Assembly: GCF_000226295.1 (NCBI RefSeq)
Contig: NC_016024.1
Coordinates: 2,153,501 to 2,217,500 of the forward strand
Source: Chloracidobacterium thermophilum B
Lineage (GTDB): Bacteria > Acidobacteriota > Blastocatellia > Chloracidobacteriales > Chloracidobacteriaceae
DNA: 64,000 nucleotides
Direction: 5' to 3'
In this document: one piece after another, positions 54,225-63,648 of the stretch
Position numbering within the stretch: the first letter of the stretch is position 1
How the letters are laid out: each line of letters starts with the position of its first letter
The notes under the pieces: model-generated
What the model saw: only the letters and a program-made list of their open reading frames with translations
The model's database searches: none
Told to the model about the DNA's origin: nothing
Translations under genes and position numbers: made by a program

Positions 54225-57131
54225 CTACGCACCGGACAAAACCTGACGCAGGAAGCGCCCCGTATGCGAAGCCGGCACGGCGGCAATGTCCTCCGGTGTA
54301 CCCGTGGCAACCACTTCCCCGCCGCCCTCGCCACCTTCGGGTCCCAAGTCAATGATCCAGTCGGCCGTTTTGATGACTTCCAGATTATGCTCGATGACCA
54401 CAAGCGACGCGCCGCTGGCCAGCAGTCGTTCAAAGACCTGAAGCAGGACGGCCACATCGGCCACGTGCAGGCCCGTCGTTGGCTCATCGAAGACAAACAG
54501 GGTGCCCTGACCGGCCCCTTCACTGAGGTGCGCCGCCAGCTTGAGCCGCTGGGCTTCGCCGCCCGAAAGGGTTGTCGCCGGCTGCCCCAACCGCAGGTAG
54601 CCCAAACCCACTTCCGCAAGCCACCGCAGCCGGTCGGTCACTTTCCGCAGTCCGGCAAAGTGGGTGAGTGCCTCTGAAACAGTCAGGTGCAGCACGTCGT
54701 CAATGTTTTTTCCACGAAAGCGGATGTCCAGTATTTCCGGCTTGAAACGCTTCCCTCCACAGGTTTCGCAGGGCAGTTCGACATCGGCCAGAAACTGCAT
54801 CTCCACTGTCACTGTGCCGGCGCCCTGGCAGGCTTCACAGCGCCCGCCGGCAATGTTGAACGAAAAATGTCCGGGGCCGAATCCGGCCTGCTGCGCTTCA
54901 CGGGTCTGGGCAAAGGCTTCCCGAATGGCATCGTAGGCCTTGATGTACGTCGCCGGATTCGACCGCGACGAGCGCCCAATCGGCGACTGGTCAACGACAA
55001 TCGTCTGGGTGATGTGTTCCTGCCCTTCAACAGACGTGCACACAGACGCGGCGGCTTCCGGCGACGCCAAAGCCGGACACAGCACCTCGTGGACGAGCGT
55101 GGATTTCCCTGACCCCGAAACGCCGGTCACACAGGTCAGCACGCCCAGCGGAATGGTCACGCCGATGTGCTTGAGATTGTGAACGGCTGCCCCCTGCAGA
55201 TGAATGGCCTGCCGCCATGGACGACGTGTTTTCGGCACAGGAATGCGCCGGTCGCCGCGCAGATAGGCTGCCGTCAGGGAACGTTCATCGCGCAGCAATG
55301 CCTCCTGCGGCCCCTGAAACACCACCTCGCCGCCGCGTTCTCCGGCGCCGGGGCCGATGTCCACGACATAATCCGCCGCGCGGATAGTGGCTTCATCGTG
55401 CTCGACAACCACAACCGTGTTGCCGCCATCGCGCAGCCGTTCCAGCGCCCCGATGAGCCGGGCGGTGTCCCGTGGATGCAAGCCGATGCTGGGTTCGTCC
55501 AGCACGTAGAGCGCGCCGGTCATGGCCGCGCCCAGATGCGTGGCCAACTGCATGCGCTGCGCCTCGCCCCCCGACAGGGTCGAAGCCATCCGGTCGAGCG
55601 TCAGGTAGTCCAGCCCGACTTCACACAGAAAACGCAGGCGGCTGGTGATTTCTTCGAGCAGGCGGCGGGCAATGACGCGGGCTTCCGGGCCAAGCTGCTC
55701 TGGCAGCGCGGAAAACCAGTCCAGAGCAGCACGGATGGAGAGACCCACCACCGCCGGCAAATTCCGTCCGCCAACCTGCACCGCACCTGCTTCGCGGCGC
55801 AGCCGTCCGCCGTGACAGTCCGGGCAGACGGTGTATCCCCGGTACTTGGCCAGCAAAACCCGGACGTAGAGCTTGTATTTTTTGGTTTCAAGCCAGGCGA
55901 AAACACCATTCACTCCCGGCCAGTCGCCCTGTGGTTCACCCTCGATGACCAGCCGCTGCTGTTCAGCCGTCAGGCGCCGGAAGGGTGTTTGCCACGGGAT
56001 GCCCTGCCGCCGGCACATGGCGCGCAGTTCGCGTTTGGCCCAGTCGAGCTGTGGCTTTTCAAAGGGATCAATCGCGCCTTCAGCCAGCGACCGCCCCGGA
56101 TCGGGAATGACCTTCGCCATATCCACGCCAATCGTGCTGCCGAAGCCCTGGCAGGTCGGGCAGGCTCCGTAGGGGCTGTTGAAGCTGAACAGACTGGGTT
56201 CGGGCGCCGGATAGTCCAACCGGCACGCCTTGCAGGCAAAACGTTCGCCAAAGCGGAGCGTTGCCGGTTGCGGCATCACCACGTGGACGGCCATTTCGCC
56301 GTTGCCTTCCCGGAAAGCCATTTCGACCGATTCCGTCAGCCGTGAAACGTCAGCGGCGCGCACAACCAGCCGATCTGCAATGACTTCCACGCCGTCGAGC
56401 GTCGGATGGGGAAAGTCATCCGGCGTGTTGAGTTCCAGCGGCTGCCCGCCGACGAGCAGCCGCCGGAAGCCACGTTGCAGGCAGCGCATCAGGCGGGCAA
56501 CAGTCTGTTCGCGGGCGACCGCTCCAGAGCCACGGGCCGGACTCTTCCGGCCTTTGGCTCCGGGCTTTGCCCCGGACGTTGCGGCCGTCCCGGCCGGGGG
56601 CGTTGTCAGCAGGGGAAAGGTCACATACAACCGGGCGCCTTCCGGCAGTTCCCGCATGACATCCCCGACGACGGACTGGGGTGTGTCCCGCCGTACCCGT
56701 GCGCCGCACTGGTGGCAAAACACCTCGCCAATCCGGGCGTAGAGCAGTCGCAGGTAGTCGTAAATCTCCGTCTGGGTGGCGACGGTCGAGCGCGGCTGGC
56801 GGGTCTGGTTCCGCTGCTGGACGGCAATCGCCGGACAGATGCCCGTAATTTCATCCACATCGGGCTTGGGCAGGCGTTCGAGAAACTGGCGGGCATAGGC
56901 CGAAAGCGACTCGACATAGCGCCGGTAGCCTTCGGCATACAGCGTATCGAACGCCAGCGACGACTTCCCCGAACCGCTCACGCCGGTGATGACGGTGAGC
57001 TTTTCGTAGGGAATCGCAACGGTGATGTTCCTGAGATTGTGAACCCGCGCGCCGCGAATGACGATTGGCTCAGCAGCCGCAGTCGGGGACACCGCACAGG
57101 CAGCAGCAGGTGAAGTGGCAGCGTCTGGCAT
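54225..57131 (-). CDS. uvrA: Excinuclease ABC subunit A
   Basis: 968 residues, damage-recognition ATPase of nucleotide excision repair. Two ABC ATPase halves: Walker A GVSGSGKSSL and GVSGSGKSTL, signature LSGGEAQRM and LSGGEAQRL, Walker B VLDEPSIGLHP and FDEPTTGLHV. Zinc modules appear as CKAC...CPTC and CEAC...CETC. A low-complexity Gly/Ala/Pro/Lys insert (near 175-200) sits in the UvrB-binding part. UvrB and UvrC genes are not in the window. It starts 12 bases after the msrA stop. Confidence 0.97.
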   Translation of the reverse strand: MPDAATSPAAACAVSPTAAAEPIVIRGARVHNLRNITVAIPYEKLTVITGVSGSGKSSLAFDTLYAEGYRRYVESLSAYARQFLERLPKPDVDEITGICPAIAVQQRNQTRQPRSTVATQTEIYDYLRLLYARIGEVFCHQCGARVRRDTPQSVVGDVMRELPEGARLYVTFPLLTTPPAGTAATSGAKPGAKGRKSPARGSGAVAREQTVARLMRCLQRGFRRLLVGGQPLELNTPDDFPHPTLDGVEVIADRLVVRAADVSRLTESVEMAFREGNGEMAVHVVMPQPATLRFGERFACKACRLDYPAPEPSLFSFNSPYGACPTCQGFGSTIGVDMAKVIPDPGRSLAEGAIDPFEKPQLDWAKRELRAMCRRQGIPWQTPFRRLTAEQQRLVIEGEPQGDWPGVNGVFAWLETKKYKLYVRVLLAKYRGYTVCPDCHGGRLRREAGAVQVGGRNLPAVVGLSIRAALDWFSALPEQLGPEARVIARRLLEEITSRLRFLCEVGLDYLTLDRMASTLSGGEAQRMQLATHLGAAMTGALYVLDEPSIGLHPRDTARLIGALERLRDGGNTVVVVEHDEATIRAADYVVDIGPGAGERGGEVVFQGPQEALLRDERSLTAAYLRGDRRIPVPKTRRPWRQAIHLQGAAVHNLKHIGVTIPLGVLTCVTGVSGSGKSTLVHEVLCPALASPEAAASVCTSVEGQEHITQTIVVDQSPIGRSSRSNPATYIKAYDAIREAFAQTREAQQAGFGPGHFSFNIAGGRCEACQGAGTVTVEMQFLADVELPCETCGGKRFKPEILDIRFRGKNIDDVLHLTVSEALTHFAGLRKVTDRLRWLAEVGLGYLRLGQPATTLSGGEAQRLKLAAHLSEGAGQGTLFVFDEPTTGLHVADVAVLLQVFERLLASGASLVVIEHNLEVIKTADWIIDLGPEGGEGGGEVVATGTPEDIAAVPASHTGRFLRQVLSGA

Positions 57132-57143
57132 CGGAACGCAGGG

Positions 57144-57686
57144 TCAGGCTTTGACTTTCTCAAGGAAGTGCTTGCGGAACTTGGCCACCTTGGGGGCAAC
57201 GACCGCCACGCAATACGGCTGGTATGGATGGCGGGCAAAGTAGTTCTGGTGATAATCCTCAGCCGGGTAAAAGTTCCGCAGCGGCTCGATTTCGGTCACA
57301 ATCGGCGCGTCGAAAATCCGTTTGTCCGTCAACTCCGCCACTACCTGGCGCGCCGTCTCATGTTGCGCGGGCGTAAGGTAATAGATGCCTGAACGGTACT
57401 GGGTGCCCACATCCGCACCCTGCCGGTTCAACGTTGTCGGGTCGTGGATGACGAAAAAGACATCCAGCAGGTCGCGGTACGACACCTCGTTCGGATCGAA
57501 GGTGATTTCAACGGCTTCGGCATAGCCTGTCGTCCCGGAACAGACCTGCTGGTAGGTGGGGTTGGGCGTGTGTCCGTTGGCATAGCCGGAAACGACCTTT
57601 TCCACACCGCGCATGCCGAGATACACGGCTTCCAGACACCAAAAGCAGCCGCCGGCAAGCACGGCGACTTCACGGGATGCAGTCAT
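57144..57686 (-). CDS. msrA: Peptide methionine-(S)-sulfoxide reductase
   Basis: 180 residues. The active-site block GGCFWCLE (12-19) with catalytic Cys14 and the Glu/Tyr of the methyl-sulfoxide pocket are followed by [19 protein letters not shown] and [10 protein letters not shown]. It repairs oxidised methionine with thioredoxin. The start overlaps the stop of the CDF transporter gene as ATGA, so translation is coupled. It lies 12 bases upstream of uvrA, making a stress-repair gene group. Confidence 0.95.
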   Translation of the reverse strand: MTASREVAVLAGGCFWCLEAVYLGMRGVEKVVSGYANGHTPNPTYQQVCSGTTGYAEAVEITFDPNEVSYRDLLDVFFVIHDPTTLNRQGADVGTQYRSGIYYLTPAQHETARQVVAELTDKRIFDAPIVTEIEPLRNFYPAEDYHQNYFARHPYQPYCVAVVAPKVAKFRKHFLEKVKA

Positions 57687-58606
57687 GCGGATAGCTCCTC
57701 TGCCTTGACATCGCCCGGCGTACGGACTTCGGCCGGTTCAAGGTGAATTGTGATGTGGGCCAGACCGTACATCTGCCGAATCTGGGTTTCCAAAAGGTCA
57801 CTGGTGGCGTGGGCGCGGCGCAAGTCGTCATGCCGGAAAACCAGGGTGAGTTCCGCAAAGCCATAGGCGCCGCGTCCGCGGGACCGGACGTGGCGGACCT
57901 CCACGACATCCGGGTGCTGGCGTGCCAGCGCGATGAGCCGCTCATCCTCCACAGCCGCCGTATCCATCAGTTCGTTGATGGCCGTCACCAGCACGTGATA
58001 CGCGCCCCAGCCCACGGCAGCGACAACGGCCAGCGACACCACGGGGTCGAGCCACGTCCACCCAAACCACATGCCGACCAACCCCACCAGCACGCCCACG
58101 GTGACATACACATCGCTCAGCGTGTGCTGGGCATCGGCCAGCAGAAAAGGACTGCCGAGTTGCTGCCCGGCGCGCCGTTCGTACCAGACGACCAGCAGGT
58201 TGACGGCCAGCGTACCGAGCATGACGGCAAAGGTCAGCGGCGTCAGCGCCAGCGATACGGTCGCCCCGGCCCAGAGCCGCAGCACGGCTTCGCGTCCGAT
58301 TTCGTAGGCCACCACACCCATCACGGCCGACACGACGAAAGCGCCGATGGGTTCGAGCTTGGCGTGGCCGTAAGGGTGTTCGCGGTCCGGCGGTTTGGCA
58401 GCCGCCCGGATGAGCCAGATGCCGACGAGATTGTTGGCCGCGTCAGTCAGCGAGTGAACGGCATCGCTCAGCACGGCCAGCGAGCCGGCCCACCATCCAG
58501 CCAGCGCCTTGGCCACGACGACGGCCAGATTGGCCACGAGCAATCGCCGGAGTACACGCCGGACGGTAGCCGAAGTGGTGGGCGCTGGAGCATCCGTGGC
58601 GGACAT
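57683..58606 (-). CDS. Cation diffusion facilitator (CDF) metal exporter
   Basis: 307 residues, six predicted membrane helices, with the metal-site motifs DAVHSLTD and DAQHTLSD in helices 2 and 5, and a C-terminal cytoplasmic ferredoxin-like domain ([22 protein letters not shown]). CDF proteins export Zn, Fe, Co or Mn in exchange for protons. Metal choice cannot be read reliably. It is translationally coupled to msrA. Confidence 0.92.
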   Translation of the reverse strand: MSATDAPAPTTSATVRRVLRRLLVANLAVVVAKALAGWWAGSLAVLSDAVHSLTDAANNLVGIWLIRAAAKPPDREHPYGHAKLEPIGAFVVSAVMGVVAYEIGREAVLRLWAGATVSLALTPLTFAVMLGTLAVNLLVVWYERRAGQQLGSPFLLADAQHTLSDVYVTVGVLVGLVGMWFGWTWLDPVVSLAVVAAVGWGAYHVLVTAINELMDTAAVEDERLIALARQHPDVVEVRHVRSRGRGAYGFAELTLVFRHDDLRRAHATSDLLETQIRQMYGLAHITIHLEPAEVRTPGDVKAEELSA

Positions 58607-58700
58607 AACCAGCCCATGAAATCACGTCCCGGCCGGCGCCGTCCATGTTCCGGCAGCCCCCGGCGCGGTTGTGGTTGCGTGTGCTGTTTCCAGGCCGGAT

Positions 58701-59099
58701 TCAGGCGGTACGTTCGGCCGGCGTCCACGCTCTGGCGGCAGCCGGACGCACCGGAAACATCACGACCCGCGTCATGTCGGGAACCAGCGCCGTCTTTGGC
58801 GGGCCAAACCGGGCCAGAACCAAATCCGCCAGCGCCCAGAGCCGGGGCTGCGTGTTCGGCGTCCCGGAGACTTTCCAGACCACGATCCGCCGCGCCGTAT
58901 CAAAGGCGGTCAGCACGGTTGGCATCCCTTCACGTCCACCGGTGAGCGTGTAGCGCACGCCTTCATCATCGGCGACGAAGCGCATCACCGGCGCAGCCGC
59001 CACCGCCTGCCAACACAACACACCCTGCCGGGTGTGCGCTTCGAGTCGGGCGATGCCTTCAGCTACCTGCCGCGAAAGGGACGTGTGCTCATCAACCAT
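58701..59099 (-). CDS. Hypothetical small protein
   Basis: 132 residues from ATG 59099, preceded by GTGGAG at 7 bases; a TTG start at 59138 is less likely. The N-terminal helix ([20 protein letters not shown]) is followed by beta segments ([31 protein letters not shown]). No signal peptide. Divergent from the thiolase gene. Family not recognised. Confidence 0.6.
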   Translation of the reverse strand: MVDEHTSLSRQVAEGIARLEAHTRQGVLCWQAVAAAPVMRFVADDEGVRYTLTGGREGMPTVLTAFDTARRIVVWKVSGTPNTQPRLWALADLVLARFGPPKTALVPDMTRVVMFPVRPAAARAWTPAERTA

Positions 59100-59192
59100 G
59101 CTTTGCTCCACCAGAACAACCGTAGTCTGTCCAACCAAAAGTGGCTTATAGTAGGGCTACGTCATGATTCCTTCTGCGAGAAAGCATCCACA

Positions 59193-60374
59193 ATGCCAAC
59201 TTCCGTCATTCTTTCCGCCGTTCGTCTCCCGATTGGGAAGTTTCAGGGTTCGCTCAAATCCTTCACGGCTCCGATGCTTGGCGCGCACGCTGTGCGGGCC
59301 GCCGTCGAACGCGCCGGGATTGATGCCGTCCAGGTGGACGAAGTCATCATGGGCTGCGTCCTCCAGGCCGGACTCGGCCAGAATCCGGCGCGGCAGGCCG
59401 CCCTGCGTGCCGGACTTCCGCCCGCTGTGGCGGCGCTCACGGTCAATCAGGTGTGTGGTTCAGGACTCCGCGCGGTCATGCTGGCCGCGCAGGCCATTCA
59501 GGCCGGAGATGCCGAGTATGTCGTGGCCGGCGGGATGGAATCCATGACCAATGCGCCTTACGTCCTGCCCAAGGCACGTGAGGGCTACCGGATGGGCCAC
59601 GGCGAACTGCTCGATGTCATGATTCACGACGGCCTGTGGTGCGCCTTTGAAAACTGGCACATGGGCTGCACGGCGGAAGTCGTCGCCGAACGCTACGGCA
59701 TTTCACGGGAAGCGCAGGACGCTTTTGCCGCTGGCTCCCAGGCCAAAGCCATTGCCGCCCAGCAGGCCGGAGCCTTTCGGGCCGAAATCGAGCCGGTGAC
59801 GATTCCGCAGCGCAAAGGCGACCCGGTTGTTTTTGCCGAAGATGAGGGACCGCGCACCGATACGACAGCCGCCGCCCTGGCCAAGCTCAAGCCGGTCTTT
59901 CAGCCGGACGGGACGGTGACGGCCGGCAATGCCTCCACCATCAATGATGGCGCGGCGGCTGTGGTTGTCACTTCGGAAGCCCAGGCCGCACGTCTGGGAC
60001 GCCAACCCATGGCGCGCCTCGTGGCCCAGGCAATGAGCGGCATCGAACCGAAGCTCATCATGATGGCTCCGGTGGAAGCCACCCGGCGCGTCCTGGCCAA
60101 GGCCGGCTGGAAGGTCGAAGATGTGGATTTGTTCGAGTTCAACGAAGCCTTTGCTGCGCAGGCCATTGCTGTCACGCAGGAAGTCGGCGCTGATCCGGCG
60201 CGGGTCAACGTCAACGGCGGGGCCATTGCGCTGGGGCATCCCATCGGCGCCAGTGGAGCGCGTGTCCTGGTGACGCTTCTGCATGCGCTTCAGGCCCGCC
60301 AGGCCAAACGTGGCGTCGCGGCCTTGTGTCTGGGCGGCGGCAATGCTGTTGCTCTGGCCGTCGAGCGCGACTGA
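59193..60374 (+). CDS. Acetyl-CoA C-acetyltransferase (thiolase)
   Basis: 393 residues. The catalytic residues of a biosynthetic-type thiolase are present: Cys88 ([12 protein letters not shown]), His349 ([13 protein letters not shown]) and Cys379 (ALCLGGG). It condenses two acetyl-CoA to acetoacetyl-CoA or cleaves 3-ketoacyl-CoA. No polyhydroxybutyrate or beta-oxidation gene adjoins it; instead a small AtuA-like gene follows after 31 bases. The start is set at [17 protein letters not shown], matching the family N-terminus; the frame is open far upstream but that part antisenses the preceding gene. Confidence 0.93.
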   Translation: MPTSVILSAVRLPIGKFQGSLKSFTAPMLGAHAVRAAVERAGIDAVQVDEVIMGCVLQAGLGQNPARQAALRAGLPPAVAALTVNQVCGSGLRAVMLAAQAIQAGDAEYVVAGGMESMTNAPYVLPKAREGYRMGHGELLDVMIHDGLWCAFENWHMGCTAEVVAERYGISREAQDAFAAGSQAKAIAAQQAGAFRAEIEPVTIPQRKGDPVVFAEDEGPRTDTTAAALAKLKPVFQPDGTVTAGNASTINDGAAAVVVTSEAQAARLGRQPMARLVAQAMSGIEPKLIMMAPVEATRRVLAKAGWKVEDVDLFEFNEAFAAQAIAVTQEVGADPARVNVNGGAIALGHPIGASGARVLVTLLHALQARQAKRGVAALCLGGGNAVALAVERD

Positions 60375-60405
60375 ACACCAAAACCGGACAGAGGAAATAC
60401 GTCAC

Positions 60406-60750
60406 ATGCGAGTCAGGCTTTTTGACATTGCCCATGCCCGTTCGGGCGACAAGGGCGACACGTCCAACATCGGTCTCATTGCCCGCCGCCCGGAGTTTTA
60501 TCCGCTGCTGTGTGAGCAGGTCACAGCCGAGCGCGTCAAAGCACATTTTGCCGAGCTGTGTCACGGCCCGGTCGAGCGGTATGAACTGCCCAACCTCGAA
60601 GCCCTTAACTTTCTGCTTCACAAGGCGTTGGGTGGCGGCGGCACGGTCTCGCTGCGCAGCGATGCCCAGGGGAAAACGTACAGCACGGCTCTGCTGCGTA
60701 TGGAAGTTGAGCTTCCCGAACACCTGGCGCACCTGGTCAACCCGGCGTAA
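60406..60750 (+). CDS. AtuA-related C-terminal ferredoxin-fold domain protein
   Basis: 114 residues from ATG 60406 (GAGGAAA 7 bases upstream). It matches the small C-terminal domain of AtuA-type acyl-CoA/acyclic terpene utilisation proteins: RLFDIAHARSGDKGDTSNIGLIARR at the start (HARSGDKGD is diagnostic), then VERYELPNLEALNFLLHKALGGGGTVSLR. The larger AtuA domain is not encoded here. Coupled in transcription with the thiolase, which suggests acyl-CoA turnover. Biochemistry of the family is poorly known. Confidence 0.8.
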   Translation: MRVRLFDIAHARSGDKGDTSNIGLIARRPEFYPLLCEQVTAERVKAHFAELCHGPVERYELPNLEALNFLLHKALGGGGTVSLRSDAQGKTYSTALLRMEVELPEHLAHLVNPA

Positions 60751-60761
60751 GACAGGCATTC

Positions 60762-60800
60762 CGCGGCCGGGCTGGCAACCGGGCCGCGACTTTCTTTTTT
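60762..60800 (+). terminator. Terminator after the AtuA-like gene
   Basis: CGCGGCC (60762-60768) pairs with GGCCGCG (60782-60788), followed by a T-rich ACTTTCTTTTTT. The stem is shorter than the other terminators but the T-run is clear. Confidence 0.65.
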
Positions 60801-60882
60801 GCCCAATGTGTTTTCTCATGCGTCTTCGCCCCGCACGACCTGTGTTATGTTTTCGGCACATCACACGCGATGACATTTCACT

Positions 60883-62361
60883 ATGGATCGTTTTACTTCG
60901 CTTGAGGCCTTCGTCGTCGGCGTCGAAGACCACACGACGTTGCTCAGGCTTTATCTGGAACGGCTGCGCCGCGCACCGCACAATCCGGCCTACCACCTGG
61001 CGGTCTGTGAGCACACGGACGAACTGCTGACGGCCGTCCGCGAGCTGCGCCGCGACCAGAACAACCTGTCGCCACACACCCGCGAGGGCGTCGAGGCGCT
61101 GCTGTCCCTGGCGGAAGCCGGTGCAGCCTTGGCGTTGCGTCTGGCCAGCTTTGCCCCGGAACAGCAAACGTCGGCGCTCGATGGGCTGACCCAGGCCACG
61201 ACCTGCTTTGTGGATATGGTGCGCACGATGAGCGACACAGGCCGGGTGATAGAAGTTTCCCTGACGCATCAGATTACCCAGCGGCTTCAGGGCTTCCTTG
61301 CCGCGCCGCTGTCAGCCACGCCCGACACCAACCAACAGACGCGACGGATTACCACCGAAGTCACCTTCGACGGCAATGAAGACCCCTTCGATGACCTTGC
61401 CGTGGACCTTGACGACGACTTTCTCGATGACGTGATCGGCAGTCTCGAAGGGGCTTTTGACGCGGCCACGCATCCATCGTCGGAGTTTGCCCTGCCGGAA
61501 GGCATCTGGCAGTCCGAAACCGACCCTGGTGTTCCCCCGGAAGTGCGGCAACTGTTTGCGGACATTGCCACGGGCTACGTCCAGCCCATCAAGGATTTCA
61601 TCACTGAACTGCGCAAAGGGGCCTTCGCCCGCGACTGGCTGGAAGCCTGCCGTCCGGCCGTGGTGAACCTGCGGCGTGCCTCACAGTCCATTGCCTTCAC
61701 CGATCTGAGCATCCGGCTGGAACGCCTGGAAGCCGTGCTGCTTCAGGACCACAGCGAAGGCGACCGGCGGCGCTACGGCCGGCACTGGAAGCTGCGCGTC
61801 CTGAGCGCTTATGCCGATCTGGAGGATTACCTGCCCGCGACCTTCTTCATTCCGCCGGCCCCAACGTCATCAGAGAGCATCGTGCTGACAACACTGCTCA
61901 AGCAGGTTGAAGGTGTCGGGCAAAAAACCATCCAGAAACTGTTTGCAGCCGGGATGTCGCGCCTCGAAAGCTACACCACCGGGCTGCCAAGCGATATTGC
62001 CCTTGCCGCCGGAATCAAACGCACCCTGGCTGAGCGCATCTGTCAGCGCATTGACGCCTATCTGCGGGCCCGTGAAACCACCGACACCGCCGGGCCACAA
62101 CGCCTGCTGGGATTGGTCGAAGAACTCAAGCAGCGTCAGTTTGAGTTCAAGCGGGCAACCCTTGAAGAATGGTATCGCCGGACGGATTCAACCGAGAAAA
62201 AACGCTGCCGCAAGGCTCGCCAGGAAACCATGTGGCGCATCAACATTGCCCTGGTTGAGCTGGAGCAGCTCGATGTCCTGCACGAAATCCGCAACGCCGT
62301 TTTTGACAAACGCATCCGGCGGTTGGAAGAACTGGTCGCCACGCTGTTGAGAACGCCATGA
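60883..62361 (+). CDS. Hypothetical protein with HhH-like C-terminal region
   Basis: 492 residues, mostly helical, no signal peptide. An N-terminal helical bundle (1-120), an acidic linker (FDDLAVDLDDDFLDDVIG, about 168-185), a second bundle (ATGYVQPIKDFITELR to LSIRLERLEAVLL, 230-290) that resembles an HPt fold, then a helix-hairpin-helix pair (KQVEGVGQKTIQKLFAAGMSRLESY, about 347-371; ALAAGIKRTLAERICQRI) and a basic coiled C-terminus. HhH units usually bind DNA or act as protein-binding hairpins. The stop overlaps the next gene as ATGA, so it is coupled to the receiver-like protein gene. Role unknown. Confidence 0.6.
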   Translation: MDRFTSLEAFVVGVEDHTTLLRLYLERLRRAPHNPAYHLAVCEHTDELLTAVRELRRDQNNLSPHTREGVEALLSLAEAGAALALRLASFAPEQQTSALDGLTQATTCFVDMVRTMSDTGRVIEVSLTHQITQRLQGFLAAPLSATPDTNQQTRRITTEVTFDGNEDPFDDLAVDLDDDFLDDVIGSLEGAFDAATHPSSEFALPEGIWQSETDPGVPPEVRQLFADIATGYVQPIKDFITELRKGAFARDWLEACRPAVVNLRRASQSIAFTDLSIRLERLEAVLLQDHSEGDRRRYGRHWKLRVLSAYADLEDYLPATFFIPPAPTSSESIVLTTLLKQVEGVGQKTIQKLFAAGMSRLESYTTGLPSDIALAAGIKRTLAERICQRIDAYLRARETTDTAGPQRLLGLVEELKQRQFEFKRATLEEWYRRTDSTEKKRCRKARQETMWRINIALVELEQLDVLHEIRNAVFDKRIRRLEELVATLLRTP

Positions 62362-63092
62362 GCCCCGTCCGTCACCAGACCATTTTGTTTGTGGGAAGCG
62401 ACCCGGAAACGGCGCAGCTCATCAACAAAACCCTGACGCTGGCCGGCTACCACGTTCTGGTGACAGATGACCCAAACACGGCGCATACGCTGTCTGACCA
62501 GCCCCCAACGCTCATCATTGCGGATACCACGCCGGGCGTCGGGGAACTGGCCCCGGCCCGCATCATGCGGGAGCGGTTCGTCACCACGCCGATCATTGCC
62601 CTGACGCGCCTGCCGGATGAGATTCTCTCCCGTGCCATGGAGCGGCTGCGGCTTTCTTCACTGGTCAAACCCGTGACGCCGGCACTGCTGCTGGCCACGG
62701 TGGCTGACGAAATCGAGTGGTCGCAAAACCAGGGCACACACACCCGCATCACCTCGCCACTCGAAACCATTGACATCAGCGAAGACCTCGTACTCCTGCT
62801 GAGCAACCCACAGTTTGCGCCGCCGCTGGATGTTGCCTACCGCCGCACACCGGCCATGGAATCGGCCCTGGCCGCGGCCAAACTCTCTCCCTCGAATGTG
62901 ACGCTGCTCGACCTGTTCGACGGTCAGAACTCCCTGGCCGACATCATTGCCAGCCTGCCGCACCTCGAACCCAAGATTCTGTTTCTGGCGACCTACCTTG
63001 TGCGGGTTGGCTGGCTCGTGCCGTGGTCGGCCGAGCTTGCGGAAGAACATTCGCAGGACGATGCCCCAAAGGATACAATGACCGGGCTATGA
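62358..63092 (+). CDS. Receiver-like protein with C-terminal winged-helix-like (DUF4388-type) domain
   Basis: 244 residues. Residues 7-120 fold like a response-regulator receiver: LIIADTTPG has the aspartate (D56) and SSLVKPV the lysine, but the usual second acidic pair near the N-terminus is reduced to FVGSDPE. The C-terminal domain (AAAKLSPSNVTLLDLFDGQNSLADIIASLP) resembles DUF4388-type domains linked to signalling and motility proteins. A degenerate pocket raises the chance of phosphate-independent regulation. Coupled by ATGA overlaps to both neighbours. Confidence 0.68.
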   Translation: MSPVRHQTILFVGSDPETAQLINKTLTLAGYHVLVTDDPNTAHTLSDQPPTLIIADTTPGVGELAPARIMRERFVTTPIIALTRLPDEILSRAMERLRLSSLVKPVTPALLLATVADEIEWSQNQGTHTRITSPLETIDISEDLVLLLSNPQFAPPLDVAYRRTPAMESALAAAKLSPSNVTLLDLFDGQNSLADIIASLPHLEPKILFLATYLVRVGWLVPWSAELAEEHSQDDAPKDTMTGL

Positions 63093-63331
63093 ACATAGAT
63101 GTCATTCTGTGGGCCAAGGAAGTCGAAGTGCGCGGGCTGCCGCGCGAACTGGAAACCGAATACGAAGGTCGGGGCGCTTTCTGGGTGACACGCGGGCTGC
63201 GGATGACGCGCAGCCTGTTTGAACTTCTTGAAATCGAACACCCGGAGCTGACCTTTCGGAAGTATGAAGTTCCCCGGCCGCCCGCGGCCGGACAGCCGGA
63301 GGCACCACGTCAGGGGGAAGCTGTGATATGA
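63089..63331 (+). CDS. Small hypothetical protein
   Basis: 80 residues from ATG 63089, which overlaps the previous stop as ATGA with AAAGGAT upstream. It begins MNIDVILWAKEVEVRGLP, continues with a helical GLRMTRSLFELLEIE and a Pro-rich tail. Compact, soluble. No family known; operon with receiver-like and TPR genes suggests a shared complex. Confidence 0.7.
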   Translation: MNIDVILWAKEVEVRGLPRELETEYEGRGAFWVTRGLRMTRSLFELLEIEHPELTFRKYEVPRPPAAGQPEAPRQGEAVI

Positions 63332-63645
63332 CGACGGCACGGCTGGAAGCCCTGCAGAAGCTGCTGGCGGCGAATCCCAACAACCCGATGGCGCACTACG
63401 GCCTGGCCAATGAGTACTGGAAACTGGCCGACTACCAGGCCGTCGTCAGACACCTGATGGCTTACCTGGAAACCGGCGATGACCAGGGAGCCGGCTACCG
63501 GCTGCTAGGGCAGGCGTACCAGCGCCTTGGCGACATTGCCGCCGCCCGCGCCGCCTGGGAACAGGGCCAGCGTGCCGCGGAACGCCACGGACATCCCACC
63601 ATGGCCGCCGAAATTGGCGAGTTGCTGGCCGATCTGGAGACATAA
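63328..63645 (+). CDS. Small TPR-repeat protein
   Basis: 105 residues with about two and a half tetratricopeptide repeats: NPMAHYGLANEYWKLADYQAVVRHLMAYLE and GAGYRLLGQAYQRLGDIAAARAAWEQG. TPR modules hold multi-protein complexes together. ATGA overlap with the previous stop. Probably a scaffold for the operon's proteins. Confidence 0.82.
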   Translation: MTTARLEALQKLLAANPNNPMAHYGLANEYWKLADYQAVVRHLMAYLETGDDQGAGYRLLGQAYQRLGDIAAARAAWEQGQRAAERHGHPTMAAEIGELLADLET

Positions 63646-63648
63646 GCC

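Noticed and set aside
58671-59192. N-terminal extension of the thiolase frame
   Set aside because: Runs antisense over the small hypothetical gene and precedes the normal thiolase N-terminus.
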